A stretch of DNA of 64,000 nt from Hyphomicrobiaceae bacterium (GTDB taxonomy: Bacteria; Pseudomonadota; Alphaproteobacteria; Rhizobiales; Methyloligellaceae), in the NCBI GenBank assembly GCA_020637815.1, contig JACKJS010000001.1, positions 558,001 through 622,000 on the forward strand. Direction: 5' to 3'. This document shows, piece after piece, positions 27,389 through 35,708 of the stretch. The notes under the pieces were generated by a model. The model was not told the DNA's origin. It saw nothing but the letters and a program-made list of their open reading frames with translations, and made no database searches. Position numbers and translations under genes: made by a program. How positions within the stretch are numbered: position 1 is the stretch's first letter; every line of letters begins with the position of its first letter.

Positions 27389-27865
27389 TCATTGTTTGCA
27401 GTGGAACTTGTCGAGGCAGTCGGAGATGCATTTCTTGATCTCGGCGCCGAGAGTCGACTCGTAGCCTGCGGCCATGCCGTTGCAAAAGCCTGAGCAGCCG
27501 CCGACCTGCGCGAACTTCTGGCATTCGGGTGCAGGTGCAGGGCCTTGCTTCGGAGGCACGGGCGCGCGGGCGGTGTTGCCATCCTGGCCGGGCGGTCCGG
27601 CGCCGCAATTGTTGGGGCATGTGTCGGGCAGGCCCGCATAGGCCTTCTGCTTGGCGATCGCCTGCGCCTCGCTGACCTGCATGTCCATGGGATAGGTCAC
27701 CTTGCCCGCCAGCACGTTGGCTTTCGACCGGCTGTAGCAATAGCAATAGTAGGGCGGCTCTTTGGTCTGGCGGCTTTCGCGGTGGACGTACCACTCACCG
27801 CCGAACGCGGCGGTCTGCCAGAGCGCGAGCATGGCGAACGCGAGGATTACGGATGCCGGCTTCAT
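27389..27865 (-). CDS. Cysteine-rich secreted protein of unknown function
   Basis: 158 residues from the ATG at 27865 (AAGGAGG upstream). A signal peptide ends near AAFGG. The mature protein has at least nine cysteines (YCYCYS, DTCPNNCG, CQKF, GGCSGFC, KKCISDC, FHCKQ), suggesting several disulfides in the periplasm, and a Pro-rich middle. No family is recognised. It is divergent from a small acidic secreted protein. Confidence 0.75.
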   Translation of the reverse strand: MKPASVILAFAMLALWQTAAFGGEWYVHRESRQTKEPPYYCYCYSRSKANVLAGKVTYPMDMQVSEAQAIAKQKAYAGLPDTCPNNCGAGPPGQDGNTARAPVPPKQGPAPAPECQKFAQVGGCSGFCNGMAAGYESTLGAEIKKCISDCLDKFHCKQ

Positions 27866-28121
27866 GCGAACCCTCCTTCGCAAGAGGCAGTTGTCTCACC
27901 ACTATAACATCGTGCGCGCTGTTCGGGGCCCTGGGACGAGCACGGAGGTGACGGCGAAACAAAGCGCCCGCCCGCCTTGAGGCGTGCCGGTGGCGGCGTG
28001 CGCCGCGTCCCGCCGAAACGCCCGAGTTGGCGCATTTTCCCACTTGTCAGGGCTTTGTTTTAACCCACTATTCGCGGTTGCGCGGCGACTGGCCGCGTCT
28101 CTATCTGAAGGATCAAAGAGA

Positions 28122-28364
28122 ATGCTCAAGCTCTTGAGTGCGTTGACGTTTGGTACCGCGTTGCTGCTTGGCGTCGCCTCCATGCCGGCCGCTTCTTTCG
28201 CACAAGACGACGACATGTCCGGCGAGACCATGTCCGAGGAAGGAATGACGGACCAGGCTCCGGCCGACGACTCCGCGACGGACGAGGCTCCGGCCGACGA
28301 CTCCGCGACGGACGAGGCTCCTGCCCCAGAGGATCCGATCGAGGACTCCGAGTCCGGCCAATAA
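28122..28364 (+). CDS. Small acidic secreted protein with tandem repeats
   Basis: 80 residues. A signal peptide (hydrophobic core FGTALLLGVASM, cleavage near SFA) precedes a very acidic Met/Asp/Ser-rich tail containing two copies of APADDSATDE. The 30-bp DNA repeat is perfect, so the repeat number may vary between strains. AAGGATC stands just before the ATG region. It is followed by a strong terminator. Function is unknown; acidic periplasmic proteins of this kind may bind cations. Confidence 0.75.
   Translation: MLKLLSALTFGTALLLGVASMPAASFAQDDDMSGETMSEEGMTDQAPADDSATDEAPADDSATDEAPAPEDPIEDSESGQ
28257..28316 (+). repeat. Two perfect 30-bp tandem repeats inside a coding region
   Basis: The unit starts GCTCCGGCCGACGACTCCGC; 28257-28286 is repeated exactly at 28287-28316, with a partial third copy after it. 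It encodes APADDSATDE twice, in frame. Confidence 0.95.
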
Positions 28365-28397
28365 GGACTATCGAGCACTCATTCGAATGACTGGCTC

Positions 28398-28433
28398 GAG
28401 GCGCCGGTTTCCGCCGGCGCCTCACTTGTTTTG
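28398..28433 (+). terminator. Intrinsic terminator
   Basis: Perfect 10-bp stem GAGGCGCCGG (28398-28407) / CCGGCGCCTC (28414-28423) with a 6-nt loop, followed by ACTTGTTTT. It ends the acidic protein transcript. Confidence 0.85.
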
Positions 28434-28511
28434 GATCAACTCTTTTTTCGCCTGGAATTTGCTAGGGTTGGCCCAACAGCGGTAACGCGCGAATCGCAGC
28501 CAGGAGAGACC

Positions 28512-28709
28512 ATGGGCACCGAAATGACGCTCGAGGAAGTCGAACGCCGCATCCGGATCGTCGAGGACAATCTGCGTGAGCTGATGGAGCAGGCCGCCGC
28601 ATTTTCCGGCGCCGCCGACGAAGAGCGCGCCGCGGCAAGGATCGCCGACCAACAGGAAAAGCTCGATGCCCTTCTCAAGCAGCGCGCGGAGCTGACGGGG
28701 GAAGGCTAG
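28512..28709 (+). CDS. Small coiled-coil protein, 65 residues
   Basis: Starts at an ATG 6 nt after AGGAGA. It is almost entirely helical and charged, with heptad-like spacing (EEVERRIRIVEDNLRELMEQ and IADQQEKLDALLKQRAEL), so a dimeric coiled coil is likely. No membrane segment is present and no family is recognised. It converges on the L,D-transpeptidase gene. Confidence 0.7.
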   Translation: MGTEMTLEEVERRIRIVEDNLRELMEQAAAFSGAADEERAAARIADQQEKLDALLKQRAELTGEG

Positions 28710-28723
28710 CGCAAGCCTTGAGC

Positions 28724-29308
28724 CTAGCGCCGCTTGAAGGGTGCGAAGAGGCCCCGGAAGGGTCCCGTGCGCTGTCGGCTCTCGCCCGGACTCAAGGTCC
28801 GCACGGCGGGCGGTGCCGAACTCGCCGCCCAGTTGCCCGCCGGATCTGGCCCCGCGATCACAACCTTCGTTGCAGACAGACCTTGCTGTTCCACGAGGCG
28901 GTAGAGCGTTTCGGCGTTTTGAAGGGACAAGCGCACGCAACCATGGGAGCGCGGCGTGCCCATGCCGGGATGGTTGGAGCCATGGATGGCATGGCCCCGC
29001 TTGGTGAAAAAGATCGAGTGGGGCATGCCGGCGCCGTCCCATTCGTCGGAATAGTGCATGAGCTCCATGCGGAACGCGGTGTAATTGCCGGCCGGGGTCG
29101 AATAGCCGGTCGCGCCGGTGGAGACGGGCCAGCGGTACCGCAGCTCTCCATTCACCAAGACCGTCATGGTTTGCGTCGGCTTGTCGACCGTAATGAGGAT
29201 ATTGGCGAAGGCCGGTGCCGTCAGCAGGCAGAGGAAAACGGCCAGCAGCGCTTGCAAGGCCAAATGGCGGCGCCAGCGCCCTGCCCGTCCTGCGGTATTC
29301 CCTCGCAT
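28724..29308 (-). CDS. L,D-transpeptidase (YkuD domain)
   Basis: 194 residues. The signal peptide core is ALLAVFLCLLTAPAFA. The YkuD domain includes ITVDKPTQTMTVLVNGE, HGSNHPGMGTPRSHGCVRL with the catalytic His and Cys, and a short basic tail. It makes 3-3 crosslinks in peptidoglycan or attaches proteins to it. The start at 29308 gives a proper basic n-region; ATGs at 29344/29347 are alternatives, and the frame is open further upstream without meaning. Confidence 0.9.
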   Translation of the reverse strand: MRGNTAGRAGRWRRHLALQALLAVFLCLLTAPAFANILITVDKPTQTMTVLVNGELRYRWPVSTGATGYSTPAGNYTAFRMELMHYSDEWDGAGMPHSIFFTKRGHAIHGSNHPGMGTPRSHGCVRLSLQNAETLYRLVEQQGLSATKVVIAGPDPAGNWAASSAPPAVRTLSPGESRQRTGPFRGLFAPFKRR

Positions 29309-29470
29309 CCCTCTCGTCCCTGCCTTGGTCCCGTACGCATTCATCATAGCATAAGCCGATCCCGTTCGGGACAGCACGAACGCGTGACCGGCACGCGCGC
29401 CTTGCGCTGGAAGGCGCCCACACGGTAGCGCTGTCGAAACGATAGACTCGCGAAAATAGAAGGGCACGCC

Positions 29471-30151
29471 ATGTCCAAGGTCGAAGTCTCCTACTACTCG
29501 GATGTCCTGTGCATCTGGGCCTATGTCGCCGAGCGCCGGCTCGAGGAGTTGGCGGCGAATTTCGGAGACGAAATAGAGATCGTCCCGCGCTATTGCTCGG
29601 TGTTCCCCGATGCCTGGGGCAAGATCGAAGGCAAAGGCGGGTTCGAGAGCTTCAACCGGCATCTCAAGGCCGTCGCGTCACACTATCCGCATATTACGGT
29701 CAACGACGCGGTGTGGCTGCGCGGGCGGCCGCGCACCTCCGCAAGTCCGCATCTGTTCCTGAAGGCCGTCGAACTTATCGAGCGCGACGGCGGCGACATT
29801 GCCGACACGCCGTATCTCGAGAGGCTCTCGACCCGGGCGGCGCGGGAGATGCGGCTCGCCTTTTTCGCCGAAGCCCTCGACATCGCCGACTGGCGGGTCC
29901 ATCGCGACATCGCGGCGCGGATCGGCGCCGACTACGACGCGGTGGAAGCGCGGCTTCGCTCGTCCGAAGCCATCGCATGCCTCGCCCTCGATTACGATCT
30001 CAGTCAGAAGAACGGCATCGAAGGCAGCCCCACATTCGTGATGAACGAGGGACGGCAGAAGCTCTTCGGCAATGTCGGCTACCGGCTCCTTGAGGCCAAT
30101 GTCCAGGAATTGCTGCGCCGTCCGGACAGCGAGCAAGCGACTTGGTGCTGA
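29471..30151 (+). CDS. DsbA/FrnE-like thioredoxin-fold protein (HCCA isomerase type)
   Basis: 226 residues, no signal peptide. The N-terminus SYYSDVLCIWAY corresponds to the CxxC region of FrnE-type DsbA proteins, but the second Cys is Ala, so it cannot form the usual active-site disulfide. GIEGSPTFV supplies the cis-Pro loop. This form is closest to 2-hydroxychromene-2-carboxylate isomerase and related glutathione-using enzymes. The final residues TWC include a terminal Cys. It faces the HlyD-type gene across a short repeat-containing gap. Confidence 0.75.
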   Translation: MSKVEVSYYSDVLCIWAYVAERRLEELAANFGDEIEIVPRYCSVFPDAWGKIEGKGGFESFNRHLKAVASHYPHITVNDAVWLRGRPRTSASPHLFLKAVELIERDGGDIADTPYLERLSTRAAREMRLAFFAEALDIADWRVHRDIAARIGADYDAVEARLRSSEAIACLALDYDLSQKNGIEGSPTFVMNEGRQKLFGNVGYRLLEANVQELLRRPDSEQATWC

Positions 30152-30177
30152 CCTGCGTTCTGCCGATCCGTCGGCGA

Positions 30178-30222
30178 GCTGACATGCGGCGAGATGACTT
30201 GCCGCAAGATGACTTGCCGCAA
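30178..30222. repeat. 15-bp tandem repeat (two perfect, one degenerate copy)
   Basis: GATGACTTGCCGCAA at 30193-30207 and again at 30208-30222, preceded by the related GCTGACATGCGGCGA at 30178-30192. It lies in the convergent gap between two genes. Confidence 0.9.
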
Positions 30223-30233
30223 GCCCGACTGGC

Positions 30234-31436
30234 CTAATGTCCTCCGCCCGCAAGTCCGATACCGGACACGAGGGCGAGCCAAACTTTGATCCGCAATCCC
30301 CAGGCCTTGATGATGCCGAGTGCCCCGACGATATGGGCGAACGCGCCGTGGCCGAGATTGCGGTCGTAAGTCTGGACGGTGCAGCCGCTGCCGTTCACCA
30401 GCAGCTTCTCGTGCTCCGGATAAACCGTCTCCAGGAGCACGACAACCTCGCCACGCTGCGCGAACTCCGAAGGTTCGATCAGCCGCCCGGTCGGCGCCAC
30501 TTGACCGGCGGCGATTTCCGGCTGGATTGCCGCCACGCGAGCCGGCAACACGGCATTCGTCATCGCAACGTTGAAATTGGTGTCGCAAGCAAGCTCTGCC
30601 GGCATCCCCACATACAGCACCGAACGGGCGACTTGCGCGAAACCGGCAACGACGCGCCGTGGATGGGCATCGTCCCGGTCGGGGATGATGAGCATTGCCG
30701 GATTCGCCGCGAACTGTGCCGCGCGGGCGCCGACATGCAGGGTCAGCTGGTCGACGACGCCGTCCACGAAGGATCGGACGATGGTCTTCTCCAGTTCGAC
30801 CTTGGCCTGATCGAGCTGCGCCGTCGCGCTTTCCTTCCGCGCCGGCAGGACCTGATCCAATTGCAGCTCGGCCGCATCGAGATTGGCTTGCGCCTGGGCG
30901 ACCTTCGCCTCGGACGAATCCCTATCGGCGACTGCGGCCTGGTAGCGGCGCTCGTTATAGGCCGGGGACTTCCGTCTGCGGAGTTCGTCCTGATCGTCGA
31001 AGATCTCCTTCGCCTGCTCCAGTTCCGCGTTCTCACGATCCAGCGACGCTTGCGCCGCGTGCACCTCAGCTTCCGCGGAAGCAAACGATTTCTCGATCTC
31101 GGCGAGCTTCAGCTCCGCGGTCTTCACCGCCGCCGTCTCGGTCGTGTTGTCCACCGTGAACAGCACTTGGCCCGGCTTCACGCGACTCCCATTGTCGACT
31201 TTGATCGCCGTGACGGTCCCGCCGTTCTCGCTCACGACGGGAACCGTGCGGAACGGAACGAAGCCGGTATAGGACTTCGGGTAGTAGTAGAAGACGGTGA
31301 AGAATACGATGAAGGCCAGGGCCAGCCACGCGAACAACGCCATGTGGACGTTGTAGAGTGTGATCGGCAAGCCCTTCCAGCGAAGATAGAGGATACGCAG
31401 CACGAACGGGATGGAGGTGACGGTCAGCTCAATCAT
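30234..31436 (-). CDS. HlyD/EmrA-family membrane fusion (adaptor) protein
   Basis: 400 residues: one N-terminal transmembrane helix (WLALAFIVFFTVFYYY), a split biotinyl-lipoyl-like domain (GGTVTAIKVDNGSRVKPGQVLF), a long coiled-coil hairpin over about residues 100-200 and a C-terminal beta-barrel. Such proteins span the periplasm and couple an inner-membrane pump to an outer-membrane channel. The start overlaps the upstream membrane protein by 8 bases. No pump or TolC gene is adjacent; the upstream protein has the small-membrane-partner arrangement seen with YibH/AaeX-like systems. Confidence 0.87.
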   Translation of the reverse strand: MIELTVTSIPFVLRILYLRWKGLPITLYNVHMALFAWLALAFIVFFTVFYYYPKSYTGFVPFRTVPVVSENGGTVTAIKVDNGSRVKPGQVLFTVDNTTETAAVKTAELKLAEIEKSFASAEAEVHAAQASLDRENAELEQAKEIFDDQDELRRRKSPAYNERRYQAAVADRDSSEAKVAQAQANLDAAELQLDQVLPARKESATAQLDQAKVELEKTIVRSFVDGVVDQLTLHVGARAAQFAANPAMLIIPDRDDAHPRRVVAGFAQVARSVLYVGMPAELACDTNFNVAMTNAVLPARVAAIQPEIAAGQVAPTGRLIEPSEFAQRGEVVVLLETVYPEHEKLLVNGSGCTVQTYDRNLGHGAFAHIVGALGIIKAWGLRIKVWLALVSGIGLAGGGH

Positions 31437-32007
31437 CCTTGCCCTCCCCCCGTTTCGGCGCCGGATCCGAAACCTTGTCGGACTTCGCGGCCGCCGGTGT
31501 GTCCGCGATCCCGGATGGCGCCGGCTGATTTGCCACCGCCTTTGGCTTAGGCTTGGGCTTGGGTTCTGGCTCTGACTTGGATGCAGGCGCGGCAGCCGTC
31601 TCCTTCTGGTGCCTCTCGTCACGTTCGTGCTCGAGTTCTTCTGCGAGCCTATCTTCGAGCTCGCCGATGATGGCATGCTCCTTCCTCGGCTCGAACCAAA
31701 GCATGAGGTCCCGCGCGAGCGCCGTCGCGATCAAGGCCATCGGAAGAAGGATGCTGAAATGCCTCAGCGGCGGAAAGATCTCGTAGGCAAAGGCGACCAT
31801 GAGCAGCATTGGAACCGTCGTCTTCAACGGCGTCCCTTCATTGTGCCGCTCCGCGTAGCGATCGAACCGCGCGTAAAAATGGAACACGGCGAAGACAATC
31901 AGGAAGAGTAGGAACAGCGCCGCAAACGCGGCCGTGTCCGTTTCGCCTGGCGCCACCCACCAGGGGACCGTTTGAGAGCCTGCGCCCGGCGCCGATTCCG
32001 CGTTCAA
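31429..32007 (-). CDS. Membrane protein with Lys/Pro-rich tail, partner of the HlyD-type protein
   Basis: 192 residues: hydrophobic segments at about residues 26-45 and 65-105, a short coiled coil (ELEDRLAEELEHERDERHQ) and a C-terminal tail rich in Pro, Lys and Ala with alternating PKPKPKPK. Its stop overlaps the HlyD-type start, so translation is coupled. No named family is recognised. It probably forms an inner-membrane complex with the adaptor. Confidence 0.7.
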   Translation of the reverse strand: MNAESAPGAGSQTVPWWVAPGETDTAAFAALFLLFLIVFAVFHFYARFDRYAERHNEGTPLKTTVPMLLMVAFAYEIFPPLRHFSILLPMALIATALARDLMLWFEPRKEHAIIGELEDRLAEELEHERDERHQKETAAAPASKSEPEPKPKPKPKAVANQPAPSGIADTPAAAKSDKVSDPAPKRGEGKDD

Positions 32008-32061
32008 AACTGTCCCCCCTACCGCGCGTTCGTCATCGCTGCTTTGTGATCAACTGCGTGC

Positions 32062-32385
32062 TCATGGCTTCATGAGTTCTTCAACGGCCTGCAGAAGGTT
32101 CGTATCTGGGTTTTGCAGGCAGTAGTCGCGCAGCTTCTTCGCATTGGCTTTTAGCTGCCCCCCGTCAACAACGGTGTTTCCACGCTTGCCGCTGTAATAG
32201 CCGTGCAGCCAAACAGCAATCGTGTCAGGGTCGGACACCTTGTACAAAGCAAACTGATTGCAGCTGACTTTCGCGACGTCGATCGTCACCTGCGCGGAGG
32301 CAGCGGTACTTGCGAACGCCGCCAACGCCACGGAAAGCGCAAGGCCCTTTCCGGCTATTCTCTTCGGCTGGGAATGCTCATTCAT
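32062..32385 (-). CDS. HdeA/HdeB-family protein
   Basis: 107 residues. A signal peptide ends near ASAQ. The mature part has the two cysteines of the HdeA fold (SCNQFALY and RDYCLQNP), AVWLHGYYSGKRGN and a helical end, matching periplasmic acid-stress chaperones of the HdeA/HdeB family. The start at 32385 follows a purine-rich AGGAGCC. It lies between the HlyD pair and an MscS channel gene in a series that all reads on the minus strand. Confidence 0.8.
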   Translation of the reverse strand: MNEHSQPKRIAGKGLALSVALAAFASTAASAQVTIDVAKVSCNQFALYKVSDPDTIAVWLHGYYSGKRGNTVVDGGQLKANAKKLRDYCLQNPDTNLLQAVEELMKP

Positions 32386-32414
32386 ATCAGAGGCTCCTGG
32401 TTTGTCGTACCGCC

Positions 32415-33845
32415 CTAATGCCCCTCGTCGCCTTCGGAAATCGAGGCCTTCTTTGACGCAGGCTGCTTCTCGATGGCGGGCACGGGAGCCGGTTTGGGTC
32501 CGTCCACAGGCACAAAATGAACGTCTTGCTGCGGATAGGGAATTGAAATCCCTGCGGCGTCGAACAGCTCTTTCACATAGCGCGTCAGGTCCCAATAGAC
32601 CGTCCAGTAATCGGCGGTCTTGACCCAAGGACGGCAGATCAGATTGACGGAGCTGTCGGCCAATTCGTTGACGCGAACGGTCGGCGCGGGGTCCTTCAGC
32701 ACCAGCGGGTGCGCTTCCACGGCCTGCTCCAGAACCTGCAATGCCTCCGGAATGGAATCGTCGTACGAGATCCCGAAGACGAGATCGACACGGCGCGTAT
32801 TGCTCGCGGTCACGTTGGTGATGACGTTGCCCCAAACGTTCTTGTTTGGAATCACGATGACCTGGTTGTCCGGCGTGGTGACCGTGGTCGCGAAAATATT
32901 GGTACTCTTCACGGTCCCGGCGACGCCCCCGACATCGACATAGTCGCCGACGTCAAACGGGCGAGAGATCATGATCATCAGACCGGAGGCCAAGTTGCTC
33001 AGGGAGTCCTGCATGGCGAAAGCGGCGATGATCGACGCGCCGCCGAAGAGCGCGAAGAGCGGCGTGACGTCGACCCCAAGGCCGGAGAGCACCAGCATCA
33101 AACCGATCGCCAGGACGATCCAATAGACGATGCCGACGATGAAGGCCTGCAAGAGATCCGAGATATTCGGCACGTGGCCGATCCAGCGGCGGACGAGCTT
33201 GCGTACCAGTCGCGCGACGATCACAAGAGCGAGGAAGGACAGCGCGATGATCGCGGCATTCTTGGCAAGCGCGATGCCGCCGTCCTCGCTGGTGAGCCAA
33301 TCCATGGCCCACGAGATCAGAGTCTTGGCATCGGCCTTCCGGGTCTCCTCGAGGAAGATGGCGTTTTGATAGTTCCGGTAGACGGCGATCTCCGCGGCGT
33401 CGCCTCCCTTCTTCTGCCAAGCATTGAGAACCGTGTTGTATCTGTCGAACAGGCGATTGCGTTCCGCGTAGAGCGTCGTGAGCTTTTCCCGTTCCGCCGT
33501 CTGGGTAGCGCCATTTGTTTTCGAAACCGCGATCTGCGCGTTCACGACCTGCTCGGTCTTGCTCTTCACGATTTCGAGCCACTTCGCCGCGAGCGCCTTT
33601 AGCTGGTCCACGGTTAGCGGAACCGTGAGCAGCTCCAAGTCCTCCAACTTCACTTGAGGGTCCGTGACTTGGACGGGGAGGTTGTCGCCGGGCTTTGATG
33701 CCTCCGTCTGTGCCGCCGGGCCAGGCGAAGTGACGACCGGCGCGGGAGCTTGCGCCACAGCGACCTGGGCATGAGACGACTGCGTGAGCGCCGTTGCTAC
33801 AAAAATGCCGAGCAGCAGAGTGCCAAGAAGCGACAAACGCGACAT
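32415..33845 (-). CDS. MscS-family mechanosensitive ion channel
   Basis: 476 residues: signal peptide, a periplasmic helical region with KAEQ-type coiled coil, three transmembrane helices and the MscS core, including SLSNLASGLMIMISRPFDVGDYVDVGG and DNQVIVIPNKNVWGNVITN. It opens on membrane tension to release solutes during osmotic down-shock. The C-terminal tail is Pro/Lys-rich. It is larger than E. coli MscS (286) because of the N-terminal periplasmic domain. Confidence 0.92.
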   Translation of the reverse strand: MSRLSLLGTLLLGIFVATALTQSSHAQVAVAQAPAPVVTSPGPAAQTEASKPGDNLPVQVTDPQVKLEDLELLTVPLTVDQLKALAAKWLEIVKSKTEQVVNAQIAVSKTNGATQTAEREKLTTLYAERNRLFDRYNTVLNAWQKKGGDAAEIAVYRNYQNAIFLEETRKADAKTLISWAMDWLTSEDGGIALAKNAAIIALSFLALVIVARLVRKLVRRWIGHVPNISDLLQAFIVGIVYWIVLAIGLMLVLSGLGVDVTPLFALFGGASIIAAFAMQDSLSNLASGLMIMISRPFDVGDYVDVGGVAGTVKSTNIFATTVTTPDNQVIVIPNKNVWGNVITNVTASNTRRVDLVFGISYDDSIPEALQVLEQAVEAHPLVLKDPAPTVRVNELADSSVNLICRPWVKTADYWTVYWDLTRYVKELFDAAGISIPYPQQDVHFVPVDGPKPAPVPAIEKQPASKKASISEGDEGH

Positions 33846-34413
33846 TTTTGTTCCCTCCCCGGTTGCGGCTAGGCCCTTACTAGACTCTTCGGCCGATGTG
33901 TTAAAGGCCCATCAGCGCTCACATCTTCGATACGCGCTGTTCCGCTCCAAGCGCTGTCGGACATAGAACGCGGTAGCCCCGGAAGATAGATCGAAGCCTC
34001 AAGCCTGTCGTTGCCGGCAGTGATGAAAACACCTTTCGCGGCCGCCGGTTCAATTCCCATATGGCTTCAATGGCCGAAATAGAAACGATCCAACACAGGC
34101 GGCAATAGTCGTCACGGTAACAAAGGCCGTAGACTACGGACGCGTTAGGCCACGGAATGGTTCGCGTTCAAATATGGCAACCCGCCACGAGTGAGCGCGG
34201 CGTTTACTCTCTGCGATCGTGTCATTGAGAGCAGTGCATGCACTCGGTGCAATTGGCGCACCATTCTCGACGCTCTGCGAATCCCGCTGTATCGAATGGC
34301 CCCTTGACGTCGTTCGGCATGACCGAGGAACCTCCGCGCATCCCCGCGCAACATGTCGTGCGAGAGATCGGCACGGCGCCGTTACATGCGGGCCGTGCCG
34401 TCCTGCGTCCAGC
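33846..34413. other. 568-base intergenic region
   Basis: No convincing gene on either strand and no perfect terminator. Short frames have no signal peptide, binding site or motif. It presumably holds the promoter of the MscS gene. Confidence 0.4.
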
Positions 34414-34677
34414 CTACTTGGACGTCATGTTACTGATCAGGCCTGCGACGAGGGTCACGACGATGCCGCCCACACCGCCGCCGACGATGTTGCCTATCCA
34501 GCCTTCGATCATCGGACCGGCGAAGTTCCCGATCAACTGGCCCAGAACGCCGCCGCCCACGGCGCCGGCAATCGCGTTTCCGATCGGACTCAGCGAGTAG
34601 TTCTTCGCGGCAGCGCCGACCGCACTGCCACCGACAGCACCGGAAACAGCCTGAACCAACAGGCTCGTTAGATCCAT
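34414..34677 (-). CDS. Small glycine-rich membrane protein, 87 residues
   Basis: Starts at 34677 after GGGAGGGA. Alternating Gly-rich hydrophobic segments (AVSGAVGGSAVGAAAK, AIAGAVGGGVLGQLIG, IVGGGVGGIVVTLVAGLI) suggest two or three tightly packed helices with glycine-zipper motifs. It resembles small stress-related or pore-like proteins but matches no family that I can name. Confidence 0.65.
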   Translation of the reverse strand: MDLTSLLVQAVSGAVGGSAVGAAAKNYSLSPIGNAIAGAVGGGVLGQLIGNFAGPMIEGWIGNIVGGGVGGIVVTLVAGLISNMTSK

Positions 34678-34779
34678 GTGATTGTCCCTCCCTAATGAGC
34701 CGCGCCGTTCGGCGGGCGCAACCACTCTAAATTGTCAGAGGGGAGCCGTCACTCATCACTTTGCGCCACGAAGATGCGA

Positions 34780-35040
34780 TCACTCGGTACGGCTGAACAG
34801 CCTGACGGTCCCATAAGCCAGAATGGAGAGCACGAGCACGGCCCCAATCGCCCCGAGCACAGCCACACCCAACGGCAGGCGGTTTGCATCCGCGACGTCC
34901 AGGAAATCGAAGCCCTGAACGGCGACAACCGCGACGAGCACCATTCCAATCGCGAAGACGGTCGCGGCTACGAGCCGCGCGAAACGGCGCACTTGCCGGC
35001 GGCGCTCCAAACGGCTGCTGAACATGGCTCTACGCGACAT
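34780..35040 (-). CDS. Small membrane protein, 86 residues
   Basis: A basic N-terminus (RLERRRQVRRFARL) followed by two hydrophobic helices (ATVFAIGMVLVAVVAVQGF and PLGVAVLGAIGAVLVLSILAYG). It is a typical two-helix inner-membrane protein with both ends inside. No family is recognised. Confidence 0.6.
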   Translation of the reverse strand: MSRRAMFSSRLERRRQVRRFARLVAATVFAIGMVLVAVVAVQGFDFLDVADANRLPLGVAVLGAIGAVLVLSILAYGTVRLFSRTE

Positions 35041-35426
35041 CAGGAAATCTTCGCACCTCGGCCTCAGGGAGAAATACGAACGGCACTATATGTCCGAACT
35101 CCGGTCCTTATGGCTGCGACCTGCACCACACGTGCGCGCAGAGAAGAAACGACCGTCGCCGCAATTCGGTTCAGGCCAACACGAGATGCCGTTCGCGAGC
35201 GCGAATGACTGTTTGCCCTTGAGGGCCCCATGGCGAAACGTTCGGAGCAGCGCATTCATGGCGCGCCTGTGGTAGCCGCTCGGCGGCCTACCAGCAAGCG
35301 CCGTCGTTACCGCATTGCACACAGAAAGAGAGCGTTCAACGTGCGTCAAAGCACGCTTGGCGCCGCTGTACGGTCAACGTTGTGGGAAAGGTGCGCCTGT
35401 CCGCGCGGAAAGCAAATCGGCCAGCC
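35041..35426. other. 386-base intergenic region
   Basis: No supported gene or strong hairpin was found. Frames present are short and without motifs. Confidence 0.35.
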
Positions 35427-35606
35427 TTACTGATCCGCCTCGTCCTGCTTACTCGCGCACCCACCAAACGTGGGCGTATCGCCATAGGTCAGACAGGCCG
35501 CCTGAGCGGTTTCAGCGGGACCGAGAGCCATAGGCAAAGCAGGCCCTTCATCCGTCACGCAGCCCCCGAGGGCTAAGGGCGCAAGGACAATCAGCAGCCA
35601 TCTCAT
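35427..35606 (-). CDS. Small lipoprotein, 59 residues
   Basis: Starts at 35606 (MRWLLIV) after GGGAG. The lipobox is LALGGC with the Cys near residue 16. The mature part has two further cysteines (ACLTYG, GGCAS) that could pair, and an acidic end. No family is recognised; alphaproteobacterial genomes have many such short lipoproteins. Confidence 0.7.
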   Translation of the reverse strand: MRWLLIVLAPLALGGCVTDEGPALPMALGPAETAQAACLTYGDTPTFGGCASKQDEADQ

Positions 35607-35708
35607 CGGTCCACTCCCGTTGTCGGCCAAGGGAATCCGCTAACGGGCTAGAGATAGGTCGCGAGGAAAGAATTGCAAGGGGCGGAGAAATGGGCCAGCC
35701 GGCGCGTC

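Noticed and set aside
35086..35349. 87-codon minus-strand frame
   Set aside because: No binding site, no signal peptide or motif; probably chance in GC-rich DNA.
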